Positions 16,239 to 24,673 of a stretch of 64,000 nt of DNA are shown here, piece by piece; position 1 is the stretch's first letter, and every line of letters begins with the position of its first letter. The stretch is taken from positions 62,001 to 126,000 of the forward strand of contig NZ_JAMYJR010000026.1 in assembly GCF_024137025.1 (NCBI RefSeq). Direction: 5' to 3'. The position numbers and the translations under genes are program-made. The stretch is from Paractinoplanes aksuensis (GTDB taxonomy: Bacteria > Actinomycetota > Actinomycetes > Mycobacteriales > Micromonosporaceae). Below the pieces are notes generated by a model. The model saw nothing but the letters and a program-made list of their open reading frames with translations, searched no databases and was not told the DNA's origin.

Positions 16239-17318
16239 TCAGTACGCGCTACCGATGTCCGACTTGGCGTTGTCTGTACCGTATTGCCGGTCCTCGATGA
16301 TGATGTCCTGACCGACCGGTTCGCCGTTGAGGAACTTGGTCGCCGTCTCGAACGCGAGCGGGCCGAACCGCGGGTTCGACTCGATCACCGCGGACGCCCA
16401 GCCATCCACAATGGCCTGCACAGCGCCCTTGGTGCCGTCGATCGACACCACCTTGACGTCGCCGGCCTTCTTGCCCGCGCCCTTCAGCGCGGTGATGGCG
16501 CCGAGGGCCATTTCGTCGTTCTCGCCGTAGATCCCGTTGATGTCCGGGTTGGACTGCAGTAGTTGCTCGGTGACTTTCTGCCCTTCCTCGCGGGCGAAGT
16601 TGCCCGTCTGTTCGAACACGACCTGGATGTCCGGCGCGATCTTGGCGATCTGGTCCTTGAAGCCGCTCGTCCGCAGCGTGGTCACGTTGTTGCCGGGCGC
16701 GCCCAGCAGGATCGCGACCTTGCCCTTGTTGCCCATCGCCTCGGCCATCTCGTCGGCCGCGCGTTTGCCCTGCTCAGCGAAGTCCGAGCCGATGAAGGTC
16801 AGATAATCCTGACAGGGGTCGGCGTTGATTTTGCGGTCGATCGTGATGATCGGGACCTTCTTGGCCGCGGCCTTGGCGAAGACGGAATCCCAGCCGTCCG
16901 AGTTGAGCGGGGCGATCACCAGCAGCTGAACACCGGAGTCGATCATCTGCTCGACGTCGCTGATCTGCTTGTTGAACTGGGAGTTTGCGTTCGTTGTCGT
17001 GAGATTCGTGATGCCCTGCTTGGCCGCCTCGTCCCTGATGGACTGCGTCTCGGCGATGCGGAACGGGTTGGCCTCCTTCTCCGACTGGGAGAAGCCGACC
17101 TTGGCCGTCTTGAGGTCGAACTTGGTGCCGCCGAATTGCTCAAGTGTGCAGGTCGCAGCGCTGGGGTCGGCCGACTGCACAACCTGGGCGCCGGCCGACG
17201 CGGGCGTGTCGCTCGCCGTCGTGCCGTCGTCCTCGGACTTGGCGCAGGCGCTGGTGAAGAGAAGGGCCGCACCTAGAATCGCGGCTGCCGGCCTCCAGCG
17301 ACCGGGGAAAACGCTCAT
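16239..17318 (-). CDS. ytfQ: Sugar-binding lipoprotein of ABC importer, YtfQ-like
   Basis: A 359-residue solute-binding lipoprotein. I start it at ATG 17318 (AAGGAG upstream). The ORF could begin at 17378 but would then have 20 extra residues before the signal peptide. The signal ends in LLFTSAC. The mature part is a type 1 periplasmic-binding fold matching YtfQ: KVGFSQSEKEANPFRIAETQ, LLVIAPLNSDGWDSVF, IITIDRKIN, IYGENDEMALGAI and VVSIDGTKGAVQAI. YtfQ of E. coli binds galactofuranose. First gene of the importer cluster and probably the most expressed, since a terminator-like hairpin follows. A TTGACA-like -35 lies at 17397-17402 on the complementary strand. Confidence 0.88.
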   Translation of the reverse strand: MSVFPGRWRPAAAILGAALLFTSACAKSEDDGTTASDTPASAGAQVVQSADPSAATCTLEQFGGTKFDLKTAKVGFSQSEKEANPFRIAETQSIRDEAAKQGITNLTTTNANSQFNKQISDVEQMIDSGVQLLVIAPLNSDGWDSVFAKAAAKKVPIITIDRKINADPCQDYLTFIGSDFAEQGKRAADEMAEAMGNKGKVAILLGAPGNNVTTLRTSGFKDQIAKIAPDIQVVFEQTGNFAREEGQKVTEQLLQSNPDINGIYGENDEMALGAITALKGAGKKAGDVKVVSIDGTKGAVQAIVDGWASAVIESNPRFGPLAFETATKFLNGEPVGQDIIIEDRQYGTDNAKSDIGSAY

Positions 17319-17467
17319 GACAGAGCTCCTTAGCGGTGGATGTGACATCGGGGAGTAACCACCTCGAAACACATTCACGCACTATCAAACTTTTTCTGTC
17401 AAGACTCCGCACCATTGACGCGCACGAATGCACGCCATTCAAGATCGTCTTTGTCTGATCGGCTTGA

Positions 17468-20400
17468 TCAAACCATGGGAGTCGATGTCCGCGCGACGTC
17501 CCAGCGCGCCGACATCGAGGCGTACAGGCGGCGGGCCTCCTCGGGCCGCTCGCCGCTGAGCGCCGCCGCGTCCTCGAGGGCGGCGGCCAATTCGAAGGTG
17601 CGGCCGACCTTCCGGTAGTGCTCGGCTGCGGCCCGGGCCGGCGCCGGATCGCCCAGCAGGAGCGCCTGACAGCGCAGGTTGGCCGCGTACGCGCGAGCCG
17701 GCCGGACCTCGCGCGCGGCCTCGGTCGCGCAGATCTCGGCCGCCCGCTCGGCCACCTCGGGCCGGTGGTGCCGGCGGGCCAGCCGCAGCACGTCGGGCAG
17801 CCACTGGTGGCGCAGCATCATCGGCGCGTACGCCGGTTGCAGCAGCGGCCCGAGCAGGTCGAGCGCCTCGTCCGGCCGGTTCCGTTGCTCGGCCGCCAGG
17901 GCCCGCGCAACCAGCAGGAAGTCGCAGTTCTCGCGCTCGGCCTCGCTGGCCGGCACCGCGTCGGCCGCGCCCAGGTGAGCCGCCGCGAGATCGCGCGCGT
18001 CGCGGTGCAGGGCGATCAGCGCGGCCACCCCGTGCAGCAGCATGGTCACCGCGCCCGGCTCGCGCTGGCCGTGGAACGTGATGCCCGGCCCGTCCTCGGT
18101 CACCGCGCCGATCTCGGCCAGCGCCTCGTCCCAGCGGCCTACCCAGTAGTCCTGCACCGCGGCCGCCACCTGAAGGCCGGCCGGCGCCGTACGCAGTGTC
18201 TCTTGTGCTTCGTCGAGACGGTCGAGGTTCTGCAGCGAGAACAGCCGGTTGTCGAGCAGGTCGACATACGTCCCGGCCAACTGCGGGCGGCCGCGCACCA
18301 CGTCGAGGGCCCGATCGACGTACTCGAGCGCGCGCTCGTGGTCGCGGCGGATCGAGCTGGTCAGCCAGATCGTCTGCAGGGCGAAGGCTGTCTCGTAGGG
18401 CTGACCGGCCGCCACCGCCTCGTTGTAGACGGTCGTCGCCCGCCGTTCGGCCGTGTCGAGGTCGTCGAGGTCGCCACGGCGGAAGTTGGCCAGCAGAACC
18501 CGGTGCCGCGAACGCCAGATCGCCGGCACCCGGTCGTCGTCGACCGCCTCGTGCAGCATCGCCTCGGCTTCGACAGTCTCGCCGCGGTGATGACGCATGG
18601 TCGCGAGCAGTTGCCGCATCTCGGCCCGGTCGCCGGGATCACCGGCCAGGCTCATCGCCTCTTCCGCCTGGTGCAGCGGGACGCGTCCGCGCCGGTACTC
18701 GAGGCGCACCAGCCCGACCAGCAGAATCGCCCTCTCCTCGGCCGAGGGCAGATCGGTGGCGAGCGTACGCCGGATCAGGTCGCCCGCGATCTGCGGCGCC
18801 CGGCGCACGACCGCCGCGTGATGGGTCACCAGCCAGTTCAGCACCCACGAGTCGGCCAGCGGGGCCGACGCGTTGAGCTGCTCGGCGACCCGGGTCAGTG
18901 GGCTGCCGCCGGCCGCCAGCACCTCGGCCGCATGCCGGTGCAGCCCCGCCCGCAACGCCGGGGGCACGCTCGCGACCAGCGCCTGGCGCAGGAACGGGTG
19001 CCGGAACGCCAGGTCGGTGCCGCTGTCGACCAGCACCGAGGCCGCCAGCGCCTCCTCCAGCGCGCCGACCAGGTGCAGGGCTGAGCGCCCGGTGACGGCC
19101 ACGACCTCGCTCACCGAGAACTCCGAGCCCAGCAACGCGGCCAGCCGCAGCACCTCGCGGGTCTCCGGCGAGAGCACGTCGAGGGCGGCGTGCACGGCGT
19201 CGAGCAGAGTCTGCGGTGGCTCGACGGTCACCTCGGGGCCGATGTCGGCCCGGCCGCCGTTGATCTCCACTGCGTCCCGCTGTCGCAGCGCCGCGACCAG
19301 TTCGCGGGCGAACAGTGGGTTGCCGCCGGAGCGGGCGGCCACCTCCCGCAGGTTGGGCCCGGGCGGGGCGCCGACCAGCGCGGTCACCAGCCGGTCGAGG
19401 TCGGCCGGGGCGAGCGGGCCGAGGTCGAGCGGCATCTGCTGACGAGCTTTGATGCGGCGGCGCAACTTGGCCTGGTGCGCGTCGGGCCGGGCCGCCGCGA
19501 CCAGCAGCAGCGGCAGCTTGCCGACCAGGCCGAGCAGCCGCTCCCACACGCGCACGGTCGCGCTGTCGGCCCACTGCATGTCGTCGACCACCAGCACCAG
19601 CGACGACGCGGCACAGGTCGAGCGCACCGCGGCGACGATCTGGTCCTCGGCCGGCCCCTCGGTCTCTTGTGGACGCCGCGACGCCGTCTCGAGCCCCAGC
19701 GCCCGCGACAACACCTGCAGGGGTACGCGCGAACCCAGCTGATCGGCCGCACCCCAGGCCACCCGGCACCCGAAGCGGGCGGCGTCGGCGAACGCGTGGG
19801 TCAGCAACTCGGTCTTGCCGATGCCGGGCTCACCCGAGATCCAGACCGCGCCCCCGGTGCCCGCGGCGACCGAGCGGACCAGTCCGCGCAGATGATCGAT
19901 CTCGGCCACCCGGCCCACCCACGAGCGGCCGCCGAGCCCGTCCCGCAGGGCCTTGGCGATCGGCGTCGGCACCACCGTGCGGAACGAGTCGGGGCCGGGC
20001 CGGGCCATGGGACGGTCGGCCGAGCCCGAGAGCAACTGCCGGTGCAGCGAACGCAGCGCCGGACCGGGCTCGATACCCAACTCGGCCACGAGCGTGCGGC
20101 GGGCCGTGCGGAAGACCTCGAGCGCCTCGCCGTGCCGGCCGGCCCGGTGCAGCGCGCGCATCAGCAGCTCGTGCAGCGGTTCGTGCAGCGGGTGATCACG
20201 GACCAGGGCGGTCAGCTCGGCGATCAGGCCGTCGTCGCCGCCCGCGTCGAGCATCAGCCGGGCCCGCTGCTCGGCCGCGGCCAGCCGCAGCTCGGCCAGC
20301 CGCTGCCGGTCGAGTTCGAGGAACGGGCCGGCCAGGGTGGCGTACGCATCCCCGTGCCAGAGGCCCAGGGCCTCGTCGAGCCGGGCCACGGCGGCTGTGG

Positions 20401-20755
20401 CGTCGCCCGCGGTCAGCAGTTCGGCCGCGGCCGCGCGCAGCCGCTGGAACCGGGCCGAATCCAGGTCACCGGTGTCAACCCGAAGCTGATAGCCGCCGGA
20501 GCCCGTGCTCAGGTTCTCCGGCTGCAGGACGCGGCGCAGCCCGGAGACGTACGTGTAAATGCTGCCGATTGCCGTGACCGGTGGCGAATCGCCCCAGATC
20601 GCGGTGATCAGCTCGTCCCGGCCGACCACCCGGCCCGCGTGCGCGGCGAGCACCGCGAACACCGCACGCTGCCGGGCCGGGCCCAGATCGAGCTCGATAT
20701 CGCCCAGCCAGGCCCGCACCGGCCCGAGCACGGCGACGCGCAAGGCGTTCGTCAC
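17468..20755 (-). CDS. AfsR/SARP-like regulator with BTAD, ATPase and TPR domains
   Basis: A 1095-residue cytoplasmic regulator. I choose GTG 20755 because GGAGG lies four bases upstream. The order is an OmpR-like winged-helix DNA-binding domain (residues ~5-95), BTAD (~98-245), an AAA/NB-ARC-like ATPase with Walker A GEPGIGKTE (308-316) and Walker B LVLVVDDMQWAD, then a long helical TPR-like C-terminal half. Such large SARPs activate secondary-metabolite or developmental genes. Directly upstream, between this gene and a divergent LuxR gene, are three 11-bp direct repeats of the kind SARPs bind. The ATP-dependent signal is unknown. Confidence 0.9.
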   Translation of the reverse strand: MTNALRVAVLGPVRAWLGDIELDLGPARQRAVFAVLAAHAGRVVGRDELITAIWGDSPPVTAIGSIYTYVSGLRRVLQPENLSTGSGGYQLRVDTGDLDSARFQRLRAAAAELLTAGDATAAVARLDEALGLWHGDAYATLAGPFLELDRQRLAELRLAAAEQRARLMLDAGGDDGLIAELTALVRDHPLHEPLHELLMRALHRAGRHGEALEVFRTARRTLVAELGIEPGPALRSLHRQLLSGSADRPMARPGPDSFRTVVPTPIAKALRDGLGGRSWVGRVAEIDHLRGLVRSVAAGTGGAVWISGEPGIGKTELLTHAFADAARFGCRVAWGAADQLGSRVPLQVLSRALGLETASRRPQETEGPAEDQIVAAVRSTCAASSLVLVVDDMQWADSATVRVWERLLGLVGKLPLLLVAAARPDAHQAKLRRRIKARQQMPLDLGPLAPADLDRLVTALVGAPPGPNLREVAARSGGNPLFARELVAALRQRDAVEINGGRADIGPEVTVEPPQTLLDAVHAALDVLSPETREVLRLAALLGSEFSVSEVVAVTGRSALHLVGALEEALAASVLVDSGTDLAFRHPFLRQALVASVPPALRAGLHRHAAEVLAAGGSPLTRVAEQLNASAPLADSWVLNWLVTHHAAVVRRAPQIAGDLIRRTLATDLPSAEERAILLVGLVRLEYRRGRVPLHQAEEAMSLAGDPGDRAEMRQLLATMRHHRGETVEAEAMLHEAVDDDRVPAIWRSRHRVLLANFRRGDLDDLDTAERRATTVYNEAVAAGQPYETAFALQTIWLTSSIRRDHERALEYVDRALDVVRGRPQLAGTYVDLLDNRLFSLQNLDRLDEAQETLRTAPAGLQVAAAVQDYWVGRWDEALAEIGAVTEDGPGITFHGQREPGAVTMLLHGVAALIALHRDARDLAAAHLGAADAVPASEAERENCDFLLVARALAAEQRNRPDEALDLLGPLLQPAYAPMMLRHQWLPDVLRLARRHHRPEVAERAAEICATEAAREVRPARAYAANLRCQALLLGDPAPARAAAEHYRKVGRTFELAAALEDAAALSGERPEEARRLYASMSARWDVARTSTPMV

Positions 20756-20903
20756 GTGTCCTCCCGCGTCGATGATGGTCAATGGAGACGGAGTGGGGTG
20801 CCAACGGATAACAGAAAGCGCACGGAGGGGCACTCCTGGACGGTCGCCCTTCCGCGTAGCCGCCGCCCTCTGCTCAACTGGTTCTTCGGCCTTCCCCTCG
20901 CGA

Positions 20904-20932
20904 TGAAGGTTCCGTGAAGGTTCCCTGAAGGC
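20904..20932 (+). promoter_or_regulatory. SARP-type direct repeats in front of the luxR-like gene
   Basis: TGAAGGT at 20904-20910, TGAAGGT at 20915-20921 and TGAAGGC at 20926-20932 give an exact 11-bp pitch (heptamer plus four bases). A -10-like CACACT begins at 20941, eight bases after the last heptamer, which is the spacing known for SARP-activated promoters where the protein replaces a -35 element. The downstream gene starts at 20976. The divergent AfsR-like protein is the obvious candidate ligand. Confidence 0.75.
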
Positions 20933-20975
20933 GCTTTTCGCACACTGACCTCCCTGACCTTATGGGGAGGCAGCC

Positions 20976-21599
20976 ATGGAACAGATCCGCGTCGCCGTCC
21001 AGGCGACCGACCCGCTCAGCCACGCCGGCCTCGCCGCGTTGCTCCAGTTCCGCGGCGACCTCACCGTAGTGCGCAATGCCCAGCGAGCGGAAGCGGATGT
21101 GCTGGTCGTGGCCGCGGAAAGGCTCAGCACGGAGGTCGTGGCGACGCTTCGGCGGGCCGGCGCGGAGACCGGCGCTCCGGTTGTGCTGGTGGTCGGCGAG
21201 ATCGACGAGGGTGACTTGCTGACCGCGGTCGAGTGCCGCGTGGTCGCCATCCTGCCCCGCGGCGCCGTCTCGGCCGACCGGCTGGCCCACAGCGTCAAAG
21301 CGGCTGCCACGGGTGGCGGGGTGCTACCCCCGAATCTGGTCGGTGAGCTGCTGAAACACGTCGAGCGCATGCAGCGCGACGTGCTCACCCCGAACGGCCT
21401 CAACGCCTCCGGCCTGACCCCGCGCGAGATCGACGTGCTGCGGCTGATGGCCGACGGCTTCGACACCAACGAGATCGCCGGCAAGCTCTGCTACTCGGAG
21501 CGCACCGTGAAGAACGTCATCTATGGCGTCACCCACCGCCTGAAACTTCGCAACCGATCCCACGCTGTGGCATATGCGCTTCGCGCCGGCATGATCTAG
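20976..21599 (+). CDS. LuxR-type regulator with degenerate receiver domain
   Basis: A 207-residue protein starting at ATG 20976 with a GGGGAGG ribosome site. The first ~120 residues have a receiver-like alternation, but the usual phosphoacceptor Asp after beta-3 is replaced (DVLVVAAERLS), so control by phosphorylation is unlikely. The C-terminal HTH (LTPREIDVLRLMADGFDTNEIAGKL...TVKNVIYGVTHRL) is a clear LuxR/GerE domain. Regulators of this architecture occur in lantibiotic and other secondary-metabolite clusters. Its promoter carries SARP-type direct repeats, so it is probably the second step of a cascade with the divergent AfsR-like protein. Confidence 0.88.
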   Translation: MEQIRVAVQATDPLSHAGLAALLQFRGDLTVVRNAQRAEADVLVVAAERLSTEVVATLRRAGAETGAPVVLVVGEIDEGDLLTAVECRVVAILPRGAVSADRLAHSVKAAATGGGVLPPNLVGELLKHVERMQRDVLTPNGLNASGLTPREIDVLRLMADGFDTNEIAGKLCYSERTVKNVIYGVTHRLKLRNRSHAVAYALRAGMI

Positions 21600-21615
21600 C
21601 GGTTTCCTGGGGGGC

Positions 21616-22650
21616 ATGAAAGCCCCACCCAAGCTTCAGCCCGGCGACCGTGTGGCCGTCGTCTCACCCTCGTGGGCCGGTCCGGGTGTCTTCCCGGCCC
21701 AGCACGAGCAGGCCCTGCGCCGGATCCGCGACGAGCTCGGCCTCGAGCCGGTCGAGTTCCCCACCACCCGTACGCCGGAATCGTCAGCGGCCGACCGGGC
21801 CGCCGACCTCATGGCCGCCTACGCCGACCCGGCCATTCGGGCCGTGTTCGCCAGCATCGGCGGCGACGACCAGATCACCGTGCTGCCGCATCTCGACCCG
21901 GCGCCGTTCGTGGCCGACCCCAAGCCGTTCTTCGGCTACTCCGACAACACCAACCTGCTCAACTGGCTGTGGTCGCACGGGGTGGCTAGCTATCACGGCG
22001 GCTCCACAATGGTGCATCTCGCCCGCGGCGGCGGCATCGAGGCCGAGCACGCCTCGTCCCTGCGGGCCGCCCTCTTCGAGACCGTCGACCTGCCGATCAC
22101 GCCGGTGACCGAGTTCAGCGACGAAGAGGTGAGCTGGGAGGACCCCGCCTCGCTGACCGTCTCCGGGCCCAAGGTGCCGAGCCCCGGCTGGCACTGGCAC
22201 CAGCCCGACACGGTGGTGACGGCGCCGACCTGGGGCGGCAACCTCGAGATCCTGCACTGGAACCTGGCCGCCTCGCAGTGGATCCTGCCGCCGGAACGCT
22301 ACGCGGGCTCGATCCTGCTGCTCGAGACGTCGGAAGACATGCCATCGGCCGACGAGGTCTTCCGGATGTTGCGCAACGCCGGCGAGCGCGGCCTGCTCGA
22401 ACAGTTCCCGGTCGTGCTGGTCGCGACGGCCAAGGCCAGCAACACCGGCCACCGCCCGCCGCAGCCGGAGCGGGCCCGCTTCCGCGACGACCAGCGCGAG
22501 GCGACGCTCCGGGCGCTGGCCGCCTACAACCCCGGGGCGATGGCCGTCTTCGGGATCGATTTCGGACACACCTCACCGCAGTGGGTGCTGCCCTACGGCG
22601 GCCGGATGACCGTTGACGGTCCCGGACGCCGCATCGTCGCGCACTTCTGA
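21616..22650 (+). CDS. S66-family serine peptidase (LD-carboxypeptidase/MccF-like)
   Basis: A 344-residue cytoplasmic peptidase. S66 enzymes cut either murein tetrapeptide LD bonds or, in MccF, the acyl-sulfamate/phosphoramidate link of peptide-nucleotide antibiotics. The catalytic Ser is Ser109 in FGYSDNT, the nucleophile elbow. The Glu and His of the triad are expected in the segments LLLETSEDMPS and DFGHTSPQW. The aromatic-rich mid-domain (GWHWHQPDTVV) is closer to MccF-like than to classical LdcA proteins by eye, which suggests a self-immunity or resistance role. It follows the LuxR-like gene by 16 bases on the same strand and may be co-transcribed. Confidence 0.85.
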   Translation: MKAPPKLQPGDRVAVVSPSWAGPGVFPAQHEQALRRIRDELGLEPVEFPTTRTPESSAADRAADLMAAYADPAIRAVFASIGGDDQITVLPHLDPAPFVADPKPFFGYSDNTNLLNWLWSHGVASYHGGSTMVHLARGGGIEAEHASSLRAALFETVDLPITPVTEFSDEEVSWEDPASLTVSGPKVPSPGWHWHQPDTVVTAPTWGGNLEILHWNLAASQWILPPERYAGSILLLETSEDMPSADEVFRMLRNAGERGLLEQFPVVLVATAKASNTGHRPPQPERARFRDDQREATLRALAAYNPGAMAVFGIDFGHTSPQWVLPYGGRMTVDGPGRRIVAHF

Positions 22651-24132
22651 TCAGGCCACCGTCTCGGCGGTTTTCGACTGGACCGGCGGCGCGCCCGGGT
22701 CGCAGAAGGTGCGGGCCGGCGGGTGGACCGGCAGCCGGGTCGGCACGAGCAGGAAGGCCAGGACGGCGCCGCCCACCATCAGCCCGGCACAGATCATCAT
22801 CGTGTGCTGGTAGACCGGCTGGAGCTGGGCGGCGTCGGTCAGGCTGCCGCCGCCCAGGCCGGCCGCCAGCGGCAGCACGGCCACCGCGAGCAGACCGGCG
22901 GCGCGGGCGACGGCGTTGTTCACACCCGAGGCGATGCCGGCGTACGAATCCTCCAGCGCGCCCAGAGCGGTCGCGGTCAGCGGCGCCACCAGCGTCGAAA
23001 GACCCAGCCCGAAGATGATCACCGAGGGCAGGACGTCGGTCCAGTAGTTGGCGTCGGGCCCGATGCGCGACATCAGCACCAGGGCGACGGCGCAGATCAG
23101 CGGGCCCACGGTCATCGGGATGCGCGGGCCGATCCGCTGCGACAGCCCACCGGCGCGGGCCGAGAGCACGAGCATGATCGCGGTTGTCGGCAGCAACGCG
23201 ATCCCACTGGCCAGCGGCGAATAGCCGGACACGACCTGCAGGTTGATCACGAACAGGAAGAAGACGCCGCCGTTGGCCGCATAGACGACGAACGTGACCA
23301 GGTTGGCGCCGCTGAAGGCCTTGTTGGCGAAGATCCGCACGGGCAGCATGGGGTGGGCCGAGCGGCGCTCGTACAGCACGAAGGTGACCAGAGCGGCCAC
23401 GCCGACGGCCAGCGAGATCAGCACCACCGGGCTGCCGGGCCCGTCCACCGGCCAGGCCGTGAAGCCGTAGGTGAGACCGGCCAGCCCGAGCGCGCCGGTG
23501 ATCACACCGACGTAGTCGATGTTGCGCGCGGCCGCCGGGTTGCGTGATTCCGGCACATGCTTGGCGCCGACCCAGATCACCAGCGCGGCCAGCGGCACGT
23601 TGATCAGGAAGATGTATCGCCAGTCGCCGATGTCGACCAGCCAGCCGCCGAGGAACGGGCCGATGGCGCCGCCGATGCCGCCCAGACCGGACCAGGCGCC
23701 GATCGCCTTGCCCCTGTCCTCGTTGGTGAACGACGCCTCGAGGATGGCCAGCGCGCCGGGGGTGAGCAGTGCCCCGCCGATGCCCTGCAGGATCCGGGCG
23801 AAGATCAGCGTCTCGATGTTGGGGGAGAAGCCGCACAGGAGCGAGGCCAGCGCGAACCACGCCACCCCGACGAGGAAGATCCGCTTACGGCCGTAGCGGT
23901 CGCCGAGCGAGCCGCCCAGCAGCACCAGCGCGGCCAGGCTGAGCGCGTAGCCGTTGACCGTCCACTGCAGGCCGGCGGCGTCGGCCCCCAGATCGCGGCC
24001 GATCTCGGGCAGCGCGATGTTGACGACCGTGGAGTCGATGAAGGCGAGGCTCGAGCCGAGAACGGTCGCGAACAGCACCCACCGGCCGGCCGCCGTGCTG
24101 TAACGGACGGGTTGTCCGGTGGTCAGATCCAT
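22651..24132 (-). CDS. DHA2-family MFS multidrug exporter (EmrB/QacA-like)
   Basis: A 493-residue integral membrane protein with about 14 hydrophobic segments, typical of proton-coupled drug exporters. Family marks include the first-helix stretch SLAFIDSTVVNIALPEIGRDL, motif A-like GGSLGDRYGRKRIF, and motif C-like ILQGIGGALLTPGALAILEASF in segments 4-5. The start is ATG 24132. It converges with the S66 gene with no bases between the stops. Its upstream region is shared with the divergent hipBA operators, the nearest of which is about 160 bases away. Confidence 0.9.
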   Translation of the reverse strand: MDLTTGQPVRYSTAAGRWVLFATVLGSSLAFIDSTVVNIALPEIGRDLGADAAGLQWTVNGYALSLAALVLLGGSLGDRYGRKRIFLVGVAWFALASLLCGFSPNIETLIFARILQGIGGALLTPGALAILEASFTNEDRGKAIGAWSGLGGIGGAIGPFLGGWLVDIGDWRYIFLINVPLAALVIWVGAKHVPESRNPAAARNIDYVGVITGALGLAGLTYGFTAWPVDGPGSPVVLISLAVGVAALVTFVLYERRSAHPMLPVRIFANKAFSGANLVTFVVYAANGGVFFLFVINLQVVSGYSPLASGIALLPTTAIMLVLSARAGGLSQRIGPRIPMTVGPLICAVALVLMSRIGPDANYWTDVLPSVIIFGLGLSTLVAPLTATALGALEDSYAGIASGVNNAVARAAGLLAVAVLPLAAGLGGGSLTDAAQLQPVYQHTMMICAGLMVGGAVLAFLLVPTRLPVHPPARTFCDPGAPPVQSKTAETVA

Positions 24133-24292
24133 GCGGCGACAGTAACTCTGACCAGGCCCGCAGGGGATAGGTCAAGCGACTGCGGAGGCTGTGTGTCTCG
24201 CTACCCTCTCGACCGGTCACAACCGGTTGCCGAGCCCGGTCAGGGCTGGACCGCGCGGAACAGTCCTACGCGTGTTCACGCTCCCTCATCGA

Positions 24293-24394
24293 TGTGCACG
24301 TACGCGCACCTGGATCCTCATGTGTACGTACGTGCGCAGCGACAATAATGTGCGCGTACGTGCACACAGGCTAGGATGTGTACGTACGCGCACA
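24293..24394. promoter_or_regulatory. Four phased palindromic operators upstream of hipBA
   Basis: Four 18-bp near-palindromes start at 24293, 24321, 24349 and 24377, exactly 28 bp apart. The consensus is TGTGNRCGTACGYNCACA with an invariant CGTACG core, and the last copy, TGTGTACGTACGCGCACA, ends five bases before the AAGGAGGG-type ribosome site of hipB. HipB-type antitoxins are known to autorepress by binding several spaced palindromes, and this array is the expected target. Confidence 0.88.
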
Positions 24395-24406
24395 AAGGAG
24401 GGCGCC

Positions 24407-24673
24407 ATGCGTCTCAGCAATTCTGGCGATCTTGGTCTTTACGTGCTGGAACGGCGTCGGGCTGAGGGCATGACACAGGCCCATCTGGCCGCGCGGGCCG
24501 GCGTGAGCCGCCGCTGGTTGTCCGACCTCGAGGCGGGCAAGCCTACGGCCGAGGTCGGACTGGTCTTCAAGGTCTTGTCGGCGTTGGGCCTGCTCGTCGA
24601 CGTCCGGCCCGAGCCCGAGCCAGAGATCGATCTGGATGCTTACCTCGACTCCCTGGGCGGAGGTCCGCAGTGA
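24407..24673 (+). CDS. hipB: HipB-like XRE antitoxin
   Basis: An 88-residue DNA-binding antitoxin. ATG 24407 is preceded by AAGGAGGG, and a longer upstream ORF has no such site. A Cro/C1-type HTH covers about residues 17-60 (GMTQAHLAARAGVSRRWLSDLEAGKPTAEVGLVFKVLSALG). A short acidic tail (PEPEPEIDLDAYLDSLGG) probably contacts the toxin. Its stop overlaps the toxin start (GTGA). It should repress the operon at the four upstream palindromes together with HipA. Confidence 0.92.
   Translation: MRLSNSGDLGLYVLERRRAEGMTQAHLAARAGVSRRWLSDLEAGKPTAEVGLVFKVLSALGLLVDVRPEPEPEIDLDAYLDSLGGGPQ

Noticed and set aside
24293..24394. CRISPR-like or invertible repeat element
   Set aside because: 18-bp palindromes with 10-bp spacers upstream of hipB fit operators, not CRISPR repeats.
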